Assembly (NCBI GenBank): GCA_022575985.1
Contig: JAKSXM010000137.1
Coordinates: forward strand, 23,268,001-23,332,000
Origin: Anagrus nilaparvatae
Lineage: Eukaryota; Arthropoda; Insecta; Hymenoptera; Mymaridae
Direction: 5' to 3'
DNA: 64,000 bases
Positions 23,046 to 36,277 of this stretch are shown here, in pieces. The number at the start of each line of letters is the position of its first letter. Position 1 is the stretch's first letter. The position numbers and the translations under genes are program-made. The notes under the pieces were generated by a model. It searched no databases and was not told where the DNA came from. It was given only the letters and a program-made list of their open reading frames with translations.

Positions 23046-25329
23046 ATTATTTACATTACATTTTTTGTTTATCCGGGCATATGAAACTAGTATTGAAATT
23101 CCGCAAAAAATATAAATAAATTTTGCGTCGTATTAAAAGGTTAAAAAAAAATTTATAATGAATTATTAAAATAATTACAAAAAAAAAAAAAAAAGGTCCT
23201 TAAGTAGGTTAATGAATGCTTAGTTAAATTCGATTTTTTTTTTTACTTAATTATTGATCATTATTATATAGTTTTGTCGAATTGATATAAATAATAAACT
23301 AAAAGTAACTCACGAAGAAAAAAAAATCAACGACATTGATAATGTTGAAAACTCTGCCAAATGGAACTGCAGTAGTGAATATCAATAAATCTCGTAATTT
23401 AAATTTATGAGGCGTAAGTATTTGATAGTTACATACATATAATACATGTATATTTTTTAAAATTTTTACTTCAGCTTTTAGGAATAAATAGGTCGGATTT
23501 GCTGCAGTACGTTTATGAGTGTTTCCTGAAAAGAATTTCAAATTGTCCATATTATAACTTTAATATATTAACAATATATATATTATATATTATGGCTAAA
23601 AAATACTTGGAATTTACACCTCTTGCAAATCATCTCTTTTGGCTTTAGATATAAATATTGCTCAAAATTTTATTTTTACAAAATTAAAAAAAAAAAAAAT
23701 TTTCGGTTGATGTAATTCTAACTCTTTCATTATTTTTAGTATTTTTTAGTTATTTTCACTTTTTTTTTAATTTTAAGCTAGAGGCTAAATATTAATTTAG
23801 ACAATTTTTAATAAAATCTACTTTATTTTTCGGATATTATTAAGACAAAATCTAAAAAAATTCTAACTCGCAGTGAATTATGTATACAACAATATTATAA
23901 AATAGAGTCTTACACATGGAGTAATCCAGCTGATTTTATCTTGCAAATATGTTTTTTGGTACCAGCACTGTCCCCAACTCCCAAACAAAATATGCATAAA
24001 GGAATTCTCTGCAATATCCTCTGTATATTTTATATGGCAACTAGCGTTTAATTTTTTGACCATTAAAATCAGCCTAACGAATAAATTTTTAAGATCCTAA
24101 AAACCAATTGTCTGGAAAAATTTTATATTATTAATACGAAGACTTTGGAAAAGAATTTTAACTTAATTGCCGCAGATGATGAAATTACTTCTCGAAGGGA
24201 AAAATATAATTCAAGAATCTTACTTCACTAAGTTTAAAAAATAAAAAATTATGTATTAACCAGTTAAAAATGTTTTAATCAAAAAAAGGACGAAAAAAAT
24301 GTATGAAAGTTTGATTTTTTTGGCATATATATAAATACAAAAGAAATATGTACGTATATATAGTTGCATGTAAATATAAAGGTCTTTCGTTATTTTACGA
24401 GGCCACAAAGTGCCGCCCAGTATTCATTTTCTCGCGTATACTGCACTCGATCTTTGGCACACTGCGTTATATTATAAGCTCGCGTTTATATAAACACGTC
24501 ATTCCCTTGTGCCGCCAAGACCATTATTCAAAACTTTATATAACAGACGTAAGTACAACAAAAGTTCATGTACTTTTTGAGCTTGTTATATACAGTTTAA
24601 CATAACTCGTCTAATATTAATAAATTGAAGAAAAAAATTTTTTTATTTTCACTTTATTATTTATTATTTTTAATTTAAGTTCTATCATAAACTTTAGATG
24701 AATTGAGTAATCTCTATCTTCCTTATTCCTTTTATGCTAGTCAAATTGTAAAATAATGACCATTGGTTGCATTTGTTATCCTGAAACATGAAGATAACAT
24801 TTTTTTTTAATTTCAGAGTGAAAGACCAGAATGAGATTTTGAGTATAAAAGAAAGTTATGTTTTTTGCAGGTGTGTTTTTATTTAATTTAGCTACAATTC
24901 TTTGCATATAAACTTAGTTAAATATTTGGTTTTGTGTTAGTTAGGGCTATATAAAAATATAAATCATAGCATTTGAAGCCGAGAATTCTTTTACCCATCC
25001 CACCCATTACCCTGTATTAACTGTCTTGGAATCTCAGACAATGAGAGCTATGATCCTTGAGATGCAGATCCTAGAGTTTCCTTTCCCTATAAAACCCACA
25101 ACTGCAAGGTCCGTGGCCTGTTGGGCGGTCGCAAATGACTTTTATTAGAAGTAATCACATTTGCCCGAATCCGATTTTTGACAACTGCAAAAATACTTAA
25201 GCTTTGAGTATCGAATTTTCTTTCAAATATTCTTATTTCGCCTCCCAATCATCATGTCAGTGAACTATTGACTAGTATCGGTCTTTTAACATGGAACATG
25301 TTCATTGGATGGGGTATTTGAAAAAGTTT

Positions 25330-25545
25330 GGCTCAGCAGGGGGGTGAAAAAGTGACTTTTTTAGGAAGGGATGAACGAGTGATGCTTTTAGGGGGGGGGG
25401 GTGAAATTGACTTAGAATATTTTCGATTTAGGGACTTAGAATAATTTGAAGTGGTAGTCAGAGCTTGATCAGGCCCTGATAAGAACAACAACTTAGAATA
25501 CTTTAAATTTATGGACTTAGGATAGTTTATACTTCAGGATTTATT
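25330..25545. repeat. Dispersed G-rich repeat, copy 1
   Basis: A stretch with runs of G (up to 12) and repeated phrases of the form 'GACTTAGAATAATTT' and 'CGATTTAGGGACTTAG'. It shares these with 26735-26890 and 28405-28540. Confidence 0.5.
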
Positions 25546-26022
25546 GTAATTTCGGTTTTTGGATTTATTACTGTTATGAGAGAACAGGTTCCATGCTCGT
25601 TGGTTGTGTAGTTTTTTTCATTCTATTTTGGAAACTTTTTGGAACAAAATTATTTCAAGTAAAATCGCCCATATATACAAAGCACAAAAAATATCAAAAT
25701 ATTTCTTCCTAAATGTATAAACATAAAAAAAAATCACCGCCATAAAATACGCGATAAAAAAAAAGTTTTGAAGAAAGGGTGTACGTATAGTTGTAGGAGG
25801 TAGTTTGCAGAGCAAGAAAACGTAGTTAGTTAAAATTCGTTGTGTCCTTATCACTTATGAATTGCAGACGTTCAGCACCTGCGTTTTGCTTCCTCTTCAC
25901 TCACAGGATACTTAAATATATTATATAAGTCGTGATAGTTACAGTTAAGTCATCATAAATCATATTATTTTGATGATAAGAAACCGTTCATTAAGGCATA
26001 GAAGTAATGAGCAAATATAATC

Positions 26023-26045
26023 TTCTCTCTCTCTCTCTCTCTCTT
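26023..26045. repeat. (CT)n microsatellite
   Basis: About 11 CT dinucleotides following an AT-rich tract. Confidence 0.9.
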
Positions 26046-26734
26046 TTTAAGTCTTCTTTCTCATTTTAAGTAACCCTAATTGATTTCACATTCTTCCTTC
26101 CTGTTACTAAACTTCTTATTGAATCAAATTACATTTCGTATCGTTTAAGAATTTAAATACCTATTTTTCATTTATCATTACCACTAAGATAATATACATT
26201 TTTAAGCTAAATTAGTTTAAGTAATTATAAAAAAGAGTTGAAAAAGTTAAATAAAAGATTTTTTTTCTTTTTTTTTAAGAATCTTTCGATAATACGCTTA
26301 ATGACCTAAGTATTTATTCATCAAAAGTTACAAAAAATTAGTTTTATAATTTTGTTTAATTATATGACTTTAAATATTTGTTGTGTTCCTTTTCTGTTCA
26401 AAAAGATATAATAAGACTTTTATTTTACAGTACATACACAAATATAAAAAAATTTTAATGCGCTAAAAAATTTTGGCTTCGAAAAAATTTATTTTGCAAG
26501 AAATTCAGAAAATTCAGAAAAAGTTTTGTAAACGGTTTGTAAACTCAAAATCAACAATAATAGAACATGCTCGTTTTATATTTACTGAAAATATTACCTG
26601 GTTCTAATAATTCTAAAATCTTAGAACCAAGTACTTAGTATTAGTACTCTTGCTCATATATTATCATATAAGTCCTTAGAACTTAATTTATTATTCTCAC
26701 ACTCCTTTTGCTGCATCCCCTACTGAAAATTTTT

Positions 26735-26890
26735 ATAGGAAGGGGTACTCTGGAATCCAAAAATCAAGGGGGGCAAATGGGATTCAGAATCATTTCAATT
26801 TAGGTACTTAAAATAATCCAGATTTAGGGGCTTGTAATAAATTGGGTTAAAGGACTTGTAACAATGCGGGTTTAGAATCTTAACATCATT
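26735..26890. repeat. Dispersed G-rich repeat, copy 2
   Basis: Contains GGAATCCAAAAATCAAGGGG, then 'CAAATGGGA' and 'ATTTAGGGGCTTGTAATAA'. The first phrase is almost identical to the start of copy 3. Confidence 0.5.
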
Positions 26891-28404
26891 TCAAATCATA
26901 AAATTAGCAAATTGTATTGTAATGTTGCATAACATTTATGAATTATTTCTAGCCCTCAGCTGGGGAAACATATTCATGCATTTAGGCTGTGTTTATTCCT
27001 GTAACACCCCCTTTTTGCATTGATTCTCTTCGAGGACAATTTTTGAGCTTCTCTTATTTGGGCTTTTAAGTTAACAGTCTTCACTGTTTTCGTTCAAAAC
27101 TATTGGTTAGAAGAAAGGGATGGGGGTATTTTGTATTATCCTTCTTTTGTTGACATATTTGAAATATCAATATTCCAATCTTAAGTATTTATAGAAATAT
27201 AAATGCAAAATCGATATAAACTGACAAAATGAAATATTAAAATAAAACAAATTGAAAAGATTTTAAGCTTAATTACTTCGCTTAATTATAAAAAGAAAAA
27301 ATAAAAGAAAAATAGAATTTATCAAAGTATTTAAATAATATGCTTAATGATCTGTGTATAATTTTTTAAATATAAGAAGAAAAAAATAATTATTATATAT
27401 TTACTCTTTTCACAATTTTTATTTCATAGAAGTGATTAATAAATGAAAATTAGGAAAATGCAATTTGAGATGTAACAGAAGAATTTTTAATCTTGTGTTG
27501 ACATAAATTATCTTAGTGGTGGAAACCTTGGGCAAGGCAAATTCAAAATAAAATATTCTTTTGATGAAAAATTAAATTTAATTTGAAAAAAATCAAACTT
27601 TGAATAGGGGGGAAAGGCGAATATTTGAAAAAATATTTTTTATATCTGAAAATTTTCCAAAAATTGTTTAAAAAATAAAATAAAAAATTACAAAAAAATA
27701 ATTTAAAAATAAACTCATTTAATTAAAAATATAATTTCTATGAATTTTAAAGAATGAATAAAGTTCCTTATCTTACTTTTTTATTATCAAATAAATAAAA
27801 TTTTGTTATTTAAACACATTAAACGTCCTTTTTATAAAGTATAATAAGCATAGTTTACGAGTATTGCAGATGAGAAGAGGGATTTTTAAAAGAAAGAGAT
27901 TTTCTATTTCTCTTACTCTCAAAGGACCAATTGAGTATAGAATACGACGACGTTTGAGAACTGAGTTGTGCAAATTTGTTTAATTAGAAGTTAGGCCAAC
28001 GATACATTAGCAATGTAAATATACCACAAGAAGAGTTTTCGAGAGTATTTCTTATTAACTACTATTTTATTCAATTTCTGTCTCTTTCTATTTTTTACTT
28101 TTTAACTATGTATAAAATTTTAATTTGACAACCCTTTTTTAATATCTACATCTAGATATTTGAGTTTTATTCAAAGACTTTATTTTCCACGAAGACAAAA
28201 TATTTTTTTTAAAAATCTTTGTTATTGTTTTATTTGATTTTAAGTAAACATTAAATAAGACACGATGTATATGACTGATTAATCAAAAAATAACGTGTCT
28301 TTGTGTTTGTATTTTTAATTAGCATTTAGGTATATGAGTATATTTAGTGCCTATTTAATTATTCCTATGCTAAAAATCTTTTAAGGTTTTAATTTGGAAC
28401 ATAT

Positions 28405-28540
28405 TTATACGCAGGGATACCTTGGGAATCCGAAAATCAAGGGGAGGGGTCAATTATGTCCGATTTAAGGGGGTGGGTCAAATGGGACAATTTGGACTTA
28501 AGGAGCTAAAATAATTCGATTTAGGGATTACAAAATTTGT
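28405..28540. repeat. Dispersed G-rich repeat, copy 3
   Basis: Contains GGAATCCGAAAATCAAGGGG, 'GTCAAATGGGACAATTTGGACTTA' in parts, and 'AATTCGATTTAGGGATTAC'. Same family as copies at 25330 and 26735. Confidence 0.5.
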
Positions 28541-31500
28541 TTTCACATTGTACCACTTCATTTTTCATTTGCATTCGTTTCAGTAAAAAATATATTTCGC
28601 TAGCCACAACCGGAATTTCGTTTACTACAAGCGGATTTTTTTTTCAATGTATATCTTATTAAATGATAAATAAGACCTGATTTCATCTATAAAACAAAAA
28701 TTCAAAATATTAGTAAAATAGTCCACAAAAAAAAGGATGAAAACTGCCCAAAAGAGAATTGTAACAACCGAATATAAAAATTTTAGTTTTAGTAAAAATA
28801 CCCATATACATTCAAAATATTTTTTGTTAATAATTTATTCAATAAATTAAATTTCCATTTTATTTGACTCATCAAAATAAAAAATATTGACATATATATG
28901 TTATTTTTACTATCATAAAAATATGAAACATGTTAATTAACTAATTTGTTTATTGAAAAAAAATTAATAAATATTTGCACAACAAAATGAGCTTTGAAAG
29001 TATAGAAGAACAAAAAAAAAAAAATAGCATCAAAATAAAAGTAAAAAAAAGAAAAGTTTTCTATGTAAAGAATAATTGTATTAAAAAGAAAAGAAAGATA
29101 GAATAATAGCACGTGAGTCTGGAAGTAAGCCAGTTTTTCGAAAAGAGAGTGCTTCTATACGTTAAAATTTGTGTATGCAAAGTTGCAAAGTAACGTTAGA
29201 TTCTGATATGTATATACATTTAATATGTAAAGTTACTATTGTCGTTAGAATCTTCTATTTGATAAAATTTATACATAGAAATTGATGTTATTGCAAAAGC
29301 ACGTGCAAGCACTCAGATATCAGCAATATAATACTTTGAATTGTTATAGTTTTTTTCCTCGTATACATAGATATATTTTTAATTCTAAAAAGGAAATGAC
29401 GATATTGTTTTAATTATACTTTGGCTATCTTACAAACTAACATGTCCATGTCAGTCTACACTTTCTTTAATTAAGATGATACCAGTATTTTAATTGACTT
29501 AATAATATATTTTTAAAATTAATAATAAAAAAATTTCTTATACCCTTTATATTTTATGAAGAGGTGGCGATTGGTTTTTCTTTAAGATTAACATAACATA
29601 ATTCATTCAGGACGCATGGAGCTCGTGCGTCACTTCTAGCTATGCTATAATTGCCGACATAAATCAATCGTCCGATGAGATCATAAACCCGAGGCTAGAA
29701 ATATATTATTATTGTATTTATTTGTTTATGTACATGTAATTTTAGTATCTATGTATGCGAAATGTCTTTGTAACTGTATATAAATTATAAAACATAAATT
29801 TATTAAATGTTACAAGTCAGTTTGCTGTAATTATAACTATCCAACCCTCTATGTATGATGTATTGAATTACAGTTTTTAAAGAAATACCAATTCATTGAT
29901 AAAATATCCATTTTTGATTTTAATTAAAATTTTTGCGTATTTTGAATATTTTTAACTAATGTGTCTTATGTTTTTAGCTGGAAACACATCGAAACCACTG
30001 TCTAATTTTCAGACCTCAGAAAATAGTACGTTACCTAATTTCTGCAGTTATTCACCAACTTGATGAATATTGGAAAAGTCTCTGATGAGGATCTAAATGA
30101 AGGCTATGGATATTTTTTAGTTGCTAGTTAATTCTTTTTTCCTATAAATATTCGAACTGTAAGACTTGAAATTGTAAATAAATTTGTTGTTATGAACGAA
30201 CCTATAGCCCATTTGGGAACTAACATATTTTTAGTGACATTTCGTATATATATGTCAAACCTCTTCAGACATCACATTAAAATTTTGTATGTGAAAATAA
30301 AAAAATTTTTTAAGATTTTAATTTGCTGTATTTTTTAATAAATTTCTTCCTAATTCTTTATATATATATATAAAAATTTCTAATCCTATTTATATATAAA
30401 TTTCTAATTTTGCATGTATATTAGGGCGTTTCTTATTTCACAAATTGACCGTATAGGAAAATTCTGGCTCGAATATGATACTTCAGGTAATAAAACTATT
30501 TTCTAAAAAAGAAGCAAATATTCACAACAATTGCAATTTTACTGTTTTATTCATTGATTTATTGAAAAAATGAATATTTCTTATTTTAGTGAAGTGGAAA
30601 TCAAAAAACTGCTTTTATAACTGGTCAAAAAACCTAAACTTTTCTAGGAAAATGGTGAAAAATGCTAATCGTAAAAAACAGTAGATCTTGCATATGTTGG
30701 AAAAAAATTCAAGATTAGGTAATAACTTTACTGTAATAGATATATGTTTTTATTATGGAGCACTGGGCTCCAACCTACAGCCCATTTGGGAACTAAAATT
30801 GGGGCTTTTCAATAACAAAAAAAAAGCAATGACAAAATATAAAAATCTTTCAGCAAAAAATAGGACTGTTACTCTGAAAAAAACTCAATTTACTGTTAAA
30901 ATTTTGAAGTTTGAATTATTTTGGATAAAAAGTTTATTCTGGTACCAAAAAGGTATCTTAAAAAATAATAAATTAAAATGTTTAAAATTATAAACAGCCT
31001 AATATATATTATTTTCATATAACAAGAATAATATAAAATTAAAAGTAAAACAATTTTTGAAAACATTAATAGGATACTTAAAATAAATTTTAAACAATAT
31101 ATCATGAAGTACCAAAGTAAAGATATAATTTTATCATATAACAACTCATATACCTTTCATCTTAACTCTTAAAACTCGTCTTAGACATCTTAATATAACA
31201 AAAGAGTTATAAGAAAAGATGGGATATATAATATAAAATGTAACAATTTAATGGCTAGTTAGTGATTGAAGAAAAGAAAAAAGGAAGTATAATAATAATA
31301 ACAAATTGTTTTTTTTAAGCATGAGAAAGAAATATTATTAAAAATTATGAAATATATAAAATTTTATTTTAATTTAAGAGCTATCAATATTTACATTATA
31401 TTTTTAATTAATATGAAATGTTATTCAATGTCGTGTATATTCAGGTGATGATTTTTATTTTATGTTTTAAATTTTATTTATGGAAACACTTTGGTAACCT

Positions 31501-32064
31501 GTACGTTTTCTTTTTACATACAATGAAAATTGTTTAAGATTATAAAATGAATTCATACCATAAGTTTAATGTTTAAGACTTATATGGAAAGTAATATAAA
31601 TAAGGGAAATTTTATCTATTTAAACAAGGTAAAATCATTTTTTTTTTTTTAATTCAAAATGTTAAGGATCTAACAAATTTTATGTCTGTTTATTTTATTT
31701 TTACTGATACATATTAGCATTGAAATATTTAAATTTTTATATGAATTTTTTCACGTTTTAAAATACTGGTAGGTTTTTAGTTGTTTATAAGAATTTTTAC
31801 ATATTGATAGTACCTTAGAATTTTAAATTTTTAAACATGTAAATAAAGTGTATTTTTTAGATTAGGATAAAAATGAGGGTTCAAAACTTGAATAGATTAT
31901 CTTTTAAATAATTTTTTTTAAGAACGGAGTAGAAAATTAATTGGTTTTACTGTTAAATTAATAGCAGAGACTTGTTAGTTAATTTAATTTTCTCTACCCT
32001 AACTGTTGAACATAATAACCAAAATTATTGAAACTAGTAGTTTAAATTTATATTTCTTAAATAT

Positions 32065-32482
32065 GTTTATTTGTTTAAACAAATACGGCCTGTTAAATTG
32101 TTGTATTTTTTGGCTCATAAAAGCCTGAGATTCCAGATCTAGACAACTTGAATCAAAATTTTGCTTCGCTCATATTGAAGATCATTCAATTCTAGGGAGA
32201 GGTATCGGGGAAAATTTTTCGCTAAATCTTTTCAGTAATAAGTCGAAGCTAATTGTTTATAAATTTTGGAGCGTTATTAACTTTTTTTTATAAACAATTA
32301 GATGTTACTCATTACTGAAGAGGTTTAGCGAAAAATTTCTCACGATACCCCCCCCCTAAAATTGAATGATCTTGAGTATCGGCCGTTCAGAATTTTGATC
32401 CAAGTTGCCCAGATTTGGAATTTCAGGCTTTTAAGAGCCAAAAATTACAAAAATTTAACAGGTCGTATTTGTACAAATAAAC
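32065..32482. mobile_element. MITE-like element with long terminal inverted repeats, about 418 bp
   Basis: The left arm begins GTTTATTTGT and continues through ACAAATACGGCCTGTTAAAT, 'GGCTCATAAAAGCCTGAGATTCC' (in part) and 'CAACTTGAATCAAAATTTTG'. The right arm is the reverse complement of all of these with a few substitutions. Each arm is about 190 bp around a small central spacer near 32275. No ORF. Confidence 0.8.
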
Positions 32483-33211
32483 GTTTTTAATTTTTTTTTT
32501 TTAAATTATTGTAAGAAATACTTTAAATCTTACATCCAAATTATTAGAAATAAATATATGGTTTAAATACTTCAGTTAGAAATATGCTGCGAACAAAAGA
32601 CTATCAACATAAATCTGGATAATTCTTAAACTATAATTACTTTTGATACTTCTTGAAACAGTCTTGAAAACATTGAATATAACTAGGTTTAAATTTAATA
32701 TAAATATACTTTGAATGATTCAATATTACACCTTTACCCGATATCATCTACATTATTATATAGTTTCATAAACTCATTTCACTTGCGAGAAAATATTATA
32801 CTAAAAGTATAAGCTTTAAAGTATACGACCGAGTATACGACTGCAGGTTAAATAAATTTTCGTAAATTTTTATTTCAAATTTGGACACTAAAACTTATTT
32901 TTTTATTTACGTTTAAACAAAAAGTTAAAAAATCTAATTAATTTATAAAATAAGTGTTGTAAAGGAAAATTTAAAAACTTATTTTGTTGATATTAATTAA
33001 ATAGTTGTTAAATATTTATTTAAGGAAAAAAAGTTCTTTTAATAGAATTCATATTTCCAGATAAATTAATATTATTTTCAATAATATTTATGTGCTTGAT
33101 TAAAATTTCTTTATTTTTTATTTACTCAGTACAGATATCAATTCATTAAACATATTGTCATTAACGTTATAATTACGTTATGACTTTATTAATTTCTACT
33201 TTGTTCAAATC

Positions 33212-33220
33212 TATATATAA
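33212..33220 (+). promoter_or_regulatory. TATA box of the small secreted-protein gene
   Basis: TATATATAA followed about 25-30 bp later by sequence leading to a short non-coding exon with a strong donor. Spacing and context fit a core promoter with a start near 33240-33245. Confidence 0.6.
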
Positions 33221-33239
33221 GTCGTTCTTTTTGATTTTA

Positions 33240-33281
33240 TGTTTATTAGTATAGTTTTTCTTCGCTATATAAAATTCAAAG
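33240..33281 (+). other. Non-coding first exon (5'UTR) of the small secreted-protein gene
   Basis: A short exon inferred between the TATA box and the donor GTGAGTAC at 33282. It contains an early ATG (33238-33240) only at its very start. The intron 33282-34047 ends with a T-rich tract and TTTTCAG, joining nine bases upstream of the ATG at 34057. Confidence 0.5.
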
Positions 33282-34056
33282 GTGAGTACTTTTTAAATTT
33301 TAATTTATCGGGTTATAGGATTTTTTCGAAAAATTTCTTGCATTTGACTACGCTAAAGAAGTTTGCACTATTTTAATCTGTTAACGCCAAAGGGTCAAAA
33401 TTTTAGTTTTATAAACAACTTGAACTGACAATTTTTTAGAAAATCAAAATCATGGGTTGAAAATCCAAAAACAAGCGAGTTTAGGTCTATTTTTCGCGCA
33501 AAACGTGTCATATTTAAAAAAAAAAGTTTATTATTAAAAAATTAATTATTATTTTTGACTCAAATTTTATGCTTGGGGGTTTTCGAGATTACTAAATACG
33601 CAATAGTTAATATAAAAAATTTAAAGAATTTCATTTTTATGACTAAAAGCCCAATAAATTAGGGGTTAAAAAAGTAAAATTTTTAGTTTGGCGGAAATGC
33701 TAAATTCTTGTTAGGTTTTTAGCCCTTAAATTAAATATTTTTTTATGGCGTTTTTAGAATTTAGCAACATCAAATGTTTTCAGATATTAGTTTTTAGTAA
33801 AAAATATTAATTAATTTTCGAATAATTAATTTTTTTGACAGATTTTCGCACGTTTTTCCTGCAATTTTTTTATTTTTTTTAAGGGCTGAATATTAAAATT
33901 GATTATAAATCTTAAACATCGATAAGTTTTTAGTCCTATAATATTTTAAATTCAAAATTATATGAAAATTGAAGCTGATTAAAGCGGCATATTTTGTTCA
34001 AATTATAGTATTCTTTTATAATTTAATAAACTAAACTTTTTTTTCAGAATTTCAAC

Positions 34057-34506
34057 ATGAATTCGATCACTACAATTATCATATTCAGCGTTTTAATAAC
34101 AATAATCAGTGCAGATAGAATTCGCAACCCACTTCCAGCCGAATACGATAAAATAAATAACAGTCCAGAATATCCAAGAATACCAATGCCTGGAACTGAT
34201 TTCTTTTCGCCAGATTCACAACTTAGATTAACAACAGAAAATCTAGTAGAAAAATTAAGACACTTGAATCATTATGAATTTTTAAGAATAATCAAAGAAA
34301 TAACACTCGAATTAAAAGTTGATAATTTTAACATCGAAGATTACGACGACGAAATAAACAACGGCGCAGCAGTTAAAGCTAACTTCGCAGACATTAGTTT
34401 ATTTCAATTTTTAAAAAATATCGGCCCTGACGTATTTACACCAAAATTAGTTAAACAACTCGAAAATATTTATCGTCACAGTGTAATCGAAGTTAAACAT
34501 AAATAA
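34057..34506 (+). CDS. Small secreted protein, 149 aa, unknown function
   Basis: A complete ORF with a clear signal peptide: hydrophobic residues about 5-18, then a small-residue cleavage region (IISADR). The mature part is about 130 aa, hydrophilic, rich in Asn, Asp, Glu and Leu, and has no cysteine, so it is not an odorant-binding or other disulfide-bonded protein. The start is set by the acceptor just upstream (34045-34047) and the signal peptide. The middle (about residues 60-90, 'LRLTTENLVEKLRHLNHYEF') looks like an amphipathic helical segment. TATA box, spliced leader exon and polyadenylation signal make it a convincing gene. I do not recognise the family; secretion is inferred from the signal peptide. 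Confidence 0.8.
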   Translation: MNSITTIIIFSVLITIISADRIRNPLPAEYDKINNSPEYPRIPMPGTDFFSPDSQLRLTTENLVEKLRHLNHYEFLRIIKEITLELKVDNFNIEDYDDEINNGAAVKANFADISLFQFLKNIGPDVFTPKLVKQLENIYRHSVIEVKHK

Positions 34507-34524
34507 ATGTATACCTAATTTTTG

Positions 34525-34530
34525 AATAAA
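34525..34530 (+). terminator. Polyadenylation signal AATAAA
   Basis: AATAAA 19 bp after the stop codon of the small secreted-protein gene; the 3'UTR would be very short. Confidence 0.6.
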
Positions 34531-36277
34531 ATTTTAATCCAGCACAAAAATATTACCATTTTTAGAATACTTTTTAAAAACAAATATATGCTTGATATAT
34601 ATTTATGTTAAAAAGAAGCTCTAAATATTGAGATGGCATTTTATATATATTTAAGCAAACTAAAAAAAAAAAAAATAAAAGATATATGATATGACGCTGA
34701 CAATATAATGCATTGTATTCAAATATACAAGAAGCTTCGCGAATCGTGACCAGGAGCGTATTACATATATGAACTTTTGTCTTTATATGTTTCTTTTTTA
34801 AACTTTGTACTTCATCTTTTTTTTTTTTCTATATATGTCCTATTATACAAGTAAAATATGTAAATTAAATATAGAATAGTATATTTTAAATAAGAAAGAA
34901 AATTTATTTTTGAATTTATTTGCAGAAAACACACGAGTGAAAATATATACAATTTAAATTTGATTATTAAAAATAAAAAATCTATTAATATCATGTCAAT
35001 ATCTTATTAATTGAAATTTATATATATGCATAAATTATTTTAAAAAAAAAATTTAATATTAAAACTAATAAATTAAGTATACTTATGTTCTGAGGTTAAA
35101 GGTCAACTAATCATAGCATATAATACGATAAATTTACAAAGTGACGCGTATTGAAAGTCCTCCAATCTCCTATATATATATATATAGTTCGTAATGCACC
35201 TTTCAACGTCAGGCCAAGCTCTTTATCTTTTCTGTGTAGATTAATTTTGCGAAGATATCGACGGCAACCAATTGCCGCAGCTGTCTTTTTCATTCTCAGC
35301 TACAGAAATTACTCGAGATGAAGGGCTTTTTCTGCTCTCTTTTTATTTTATTTTTTTTTATAATTTATACATGAATTTTCTGTATGTATGCAGATAAACG
35401 TACTGACAGTTGACTATTTTCGTATAGTATTCTTTTTTTTAATAAAACATTCTCAGATTATAATTATTATCGGTTCTATTTTGAATATACAGCAGATGTT
35501 GAATAAAATCAGTGATTATAAAAGGTGAAATTTAATATGAATTTTTTGATTTGGCAAGGCACATTTTACAATCATTAAATAAGTTCTGCCAAGTAATGGT
35601 GCTGAATGAAAATGAAAATCAAATTAAATCATATTGCTTGTGTACCACTGGCACCGAGCGAGGCACCGAGCATAAAAACTACCTTGTAGACCTATTATAT
35701 TATTTTACTTGCGAGAAAATATTATTACGTTTAGGAAATATTTACATATTTTTCTTAGAAAACAGCATTCTTCTGTATTATGCCTTCTAATAATTAGTAC
35801 TGTAATTTTTCTCGCAAGTGAAATGCTTTTCACAGATTATATAAGGATGATGTATCTTAAGTTTACGGCCATACAGAAAAAAAATCTTAAAATTGCTTAA
35901 ATATTATATTCATGTAATTAAATATATTTACGCATTATTATAAATAAAACTAAGGCGGTGTAAGCGTGTAAGACAGTTTTTTAATCTATTTTACATCCGA
36001 AATTTACCTTATGATAAATTAGCCTTAAAGGATTAAAGGATTCTTTTTTATAGTCTCCTGTTGTTGATTTGAGTCCAGGGACCTGATTCAGCATTCATTG
36101 ACAGTGATAAGCAGCCGTACCATCCACAATATGTGGTACTGTGCATGCGCAAACAAATGTTTTTAGAAATGGTAGTACTTTTCGCGATGGAATTTGGTTA
36201 TAAAAGTCAATATTTTATTAAAAGTTAATACTTTTTTTGTTTTTCACGTGATATGTTATAGATGATATAAATGCAGA

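Larger units (their letters stand above)
22344..33200. other. Gene-poor region between the receptors and the small secreted-protein gene
   Basis: The first ~230 bp are the promoter region of receptor B, homologous to that of copy A. Beyond this I recognise no complete gene in nearly 11 kb. It holds inverted-repeat elements (22650-23045, 32065-32482), a dispersed G-rich repeat (three copies, listed), a CT microsatellite (26023-26045) and islands of higher-complexity sequence, notably 24376-24530 and 29600-29700. The ORFs at 23299-23550 and 23878-24063 (-) are the only ones with protein-like composition and are discussed under rejected items. Confidence 0.5.

Noticed and set aside
23299..24063. 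Two - strand ORFs (61 and 83 aa) with protein-like composition, one with FKLRDLLIFTTAVPFG and the other FGSWGQCWYQ, in the order expected of an AIG1/FAR-17a-like membrane protein; each ends near a plausible donor.
   Set aside because: Similarity is only a few residues from memory, typical family motifs after the LRD segment are missing, and no complete exon set could be assembled. It may be a decayed gene but I cannot support it.
30688..30993. A 101-aa + strand ORF rich in Lys, Asn and Leu.
   Set aside because: Low complexity, no signal or domain, no promoter or splice context; expected by chance in AT-rich DNA.
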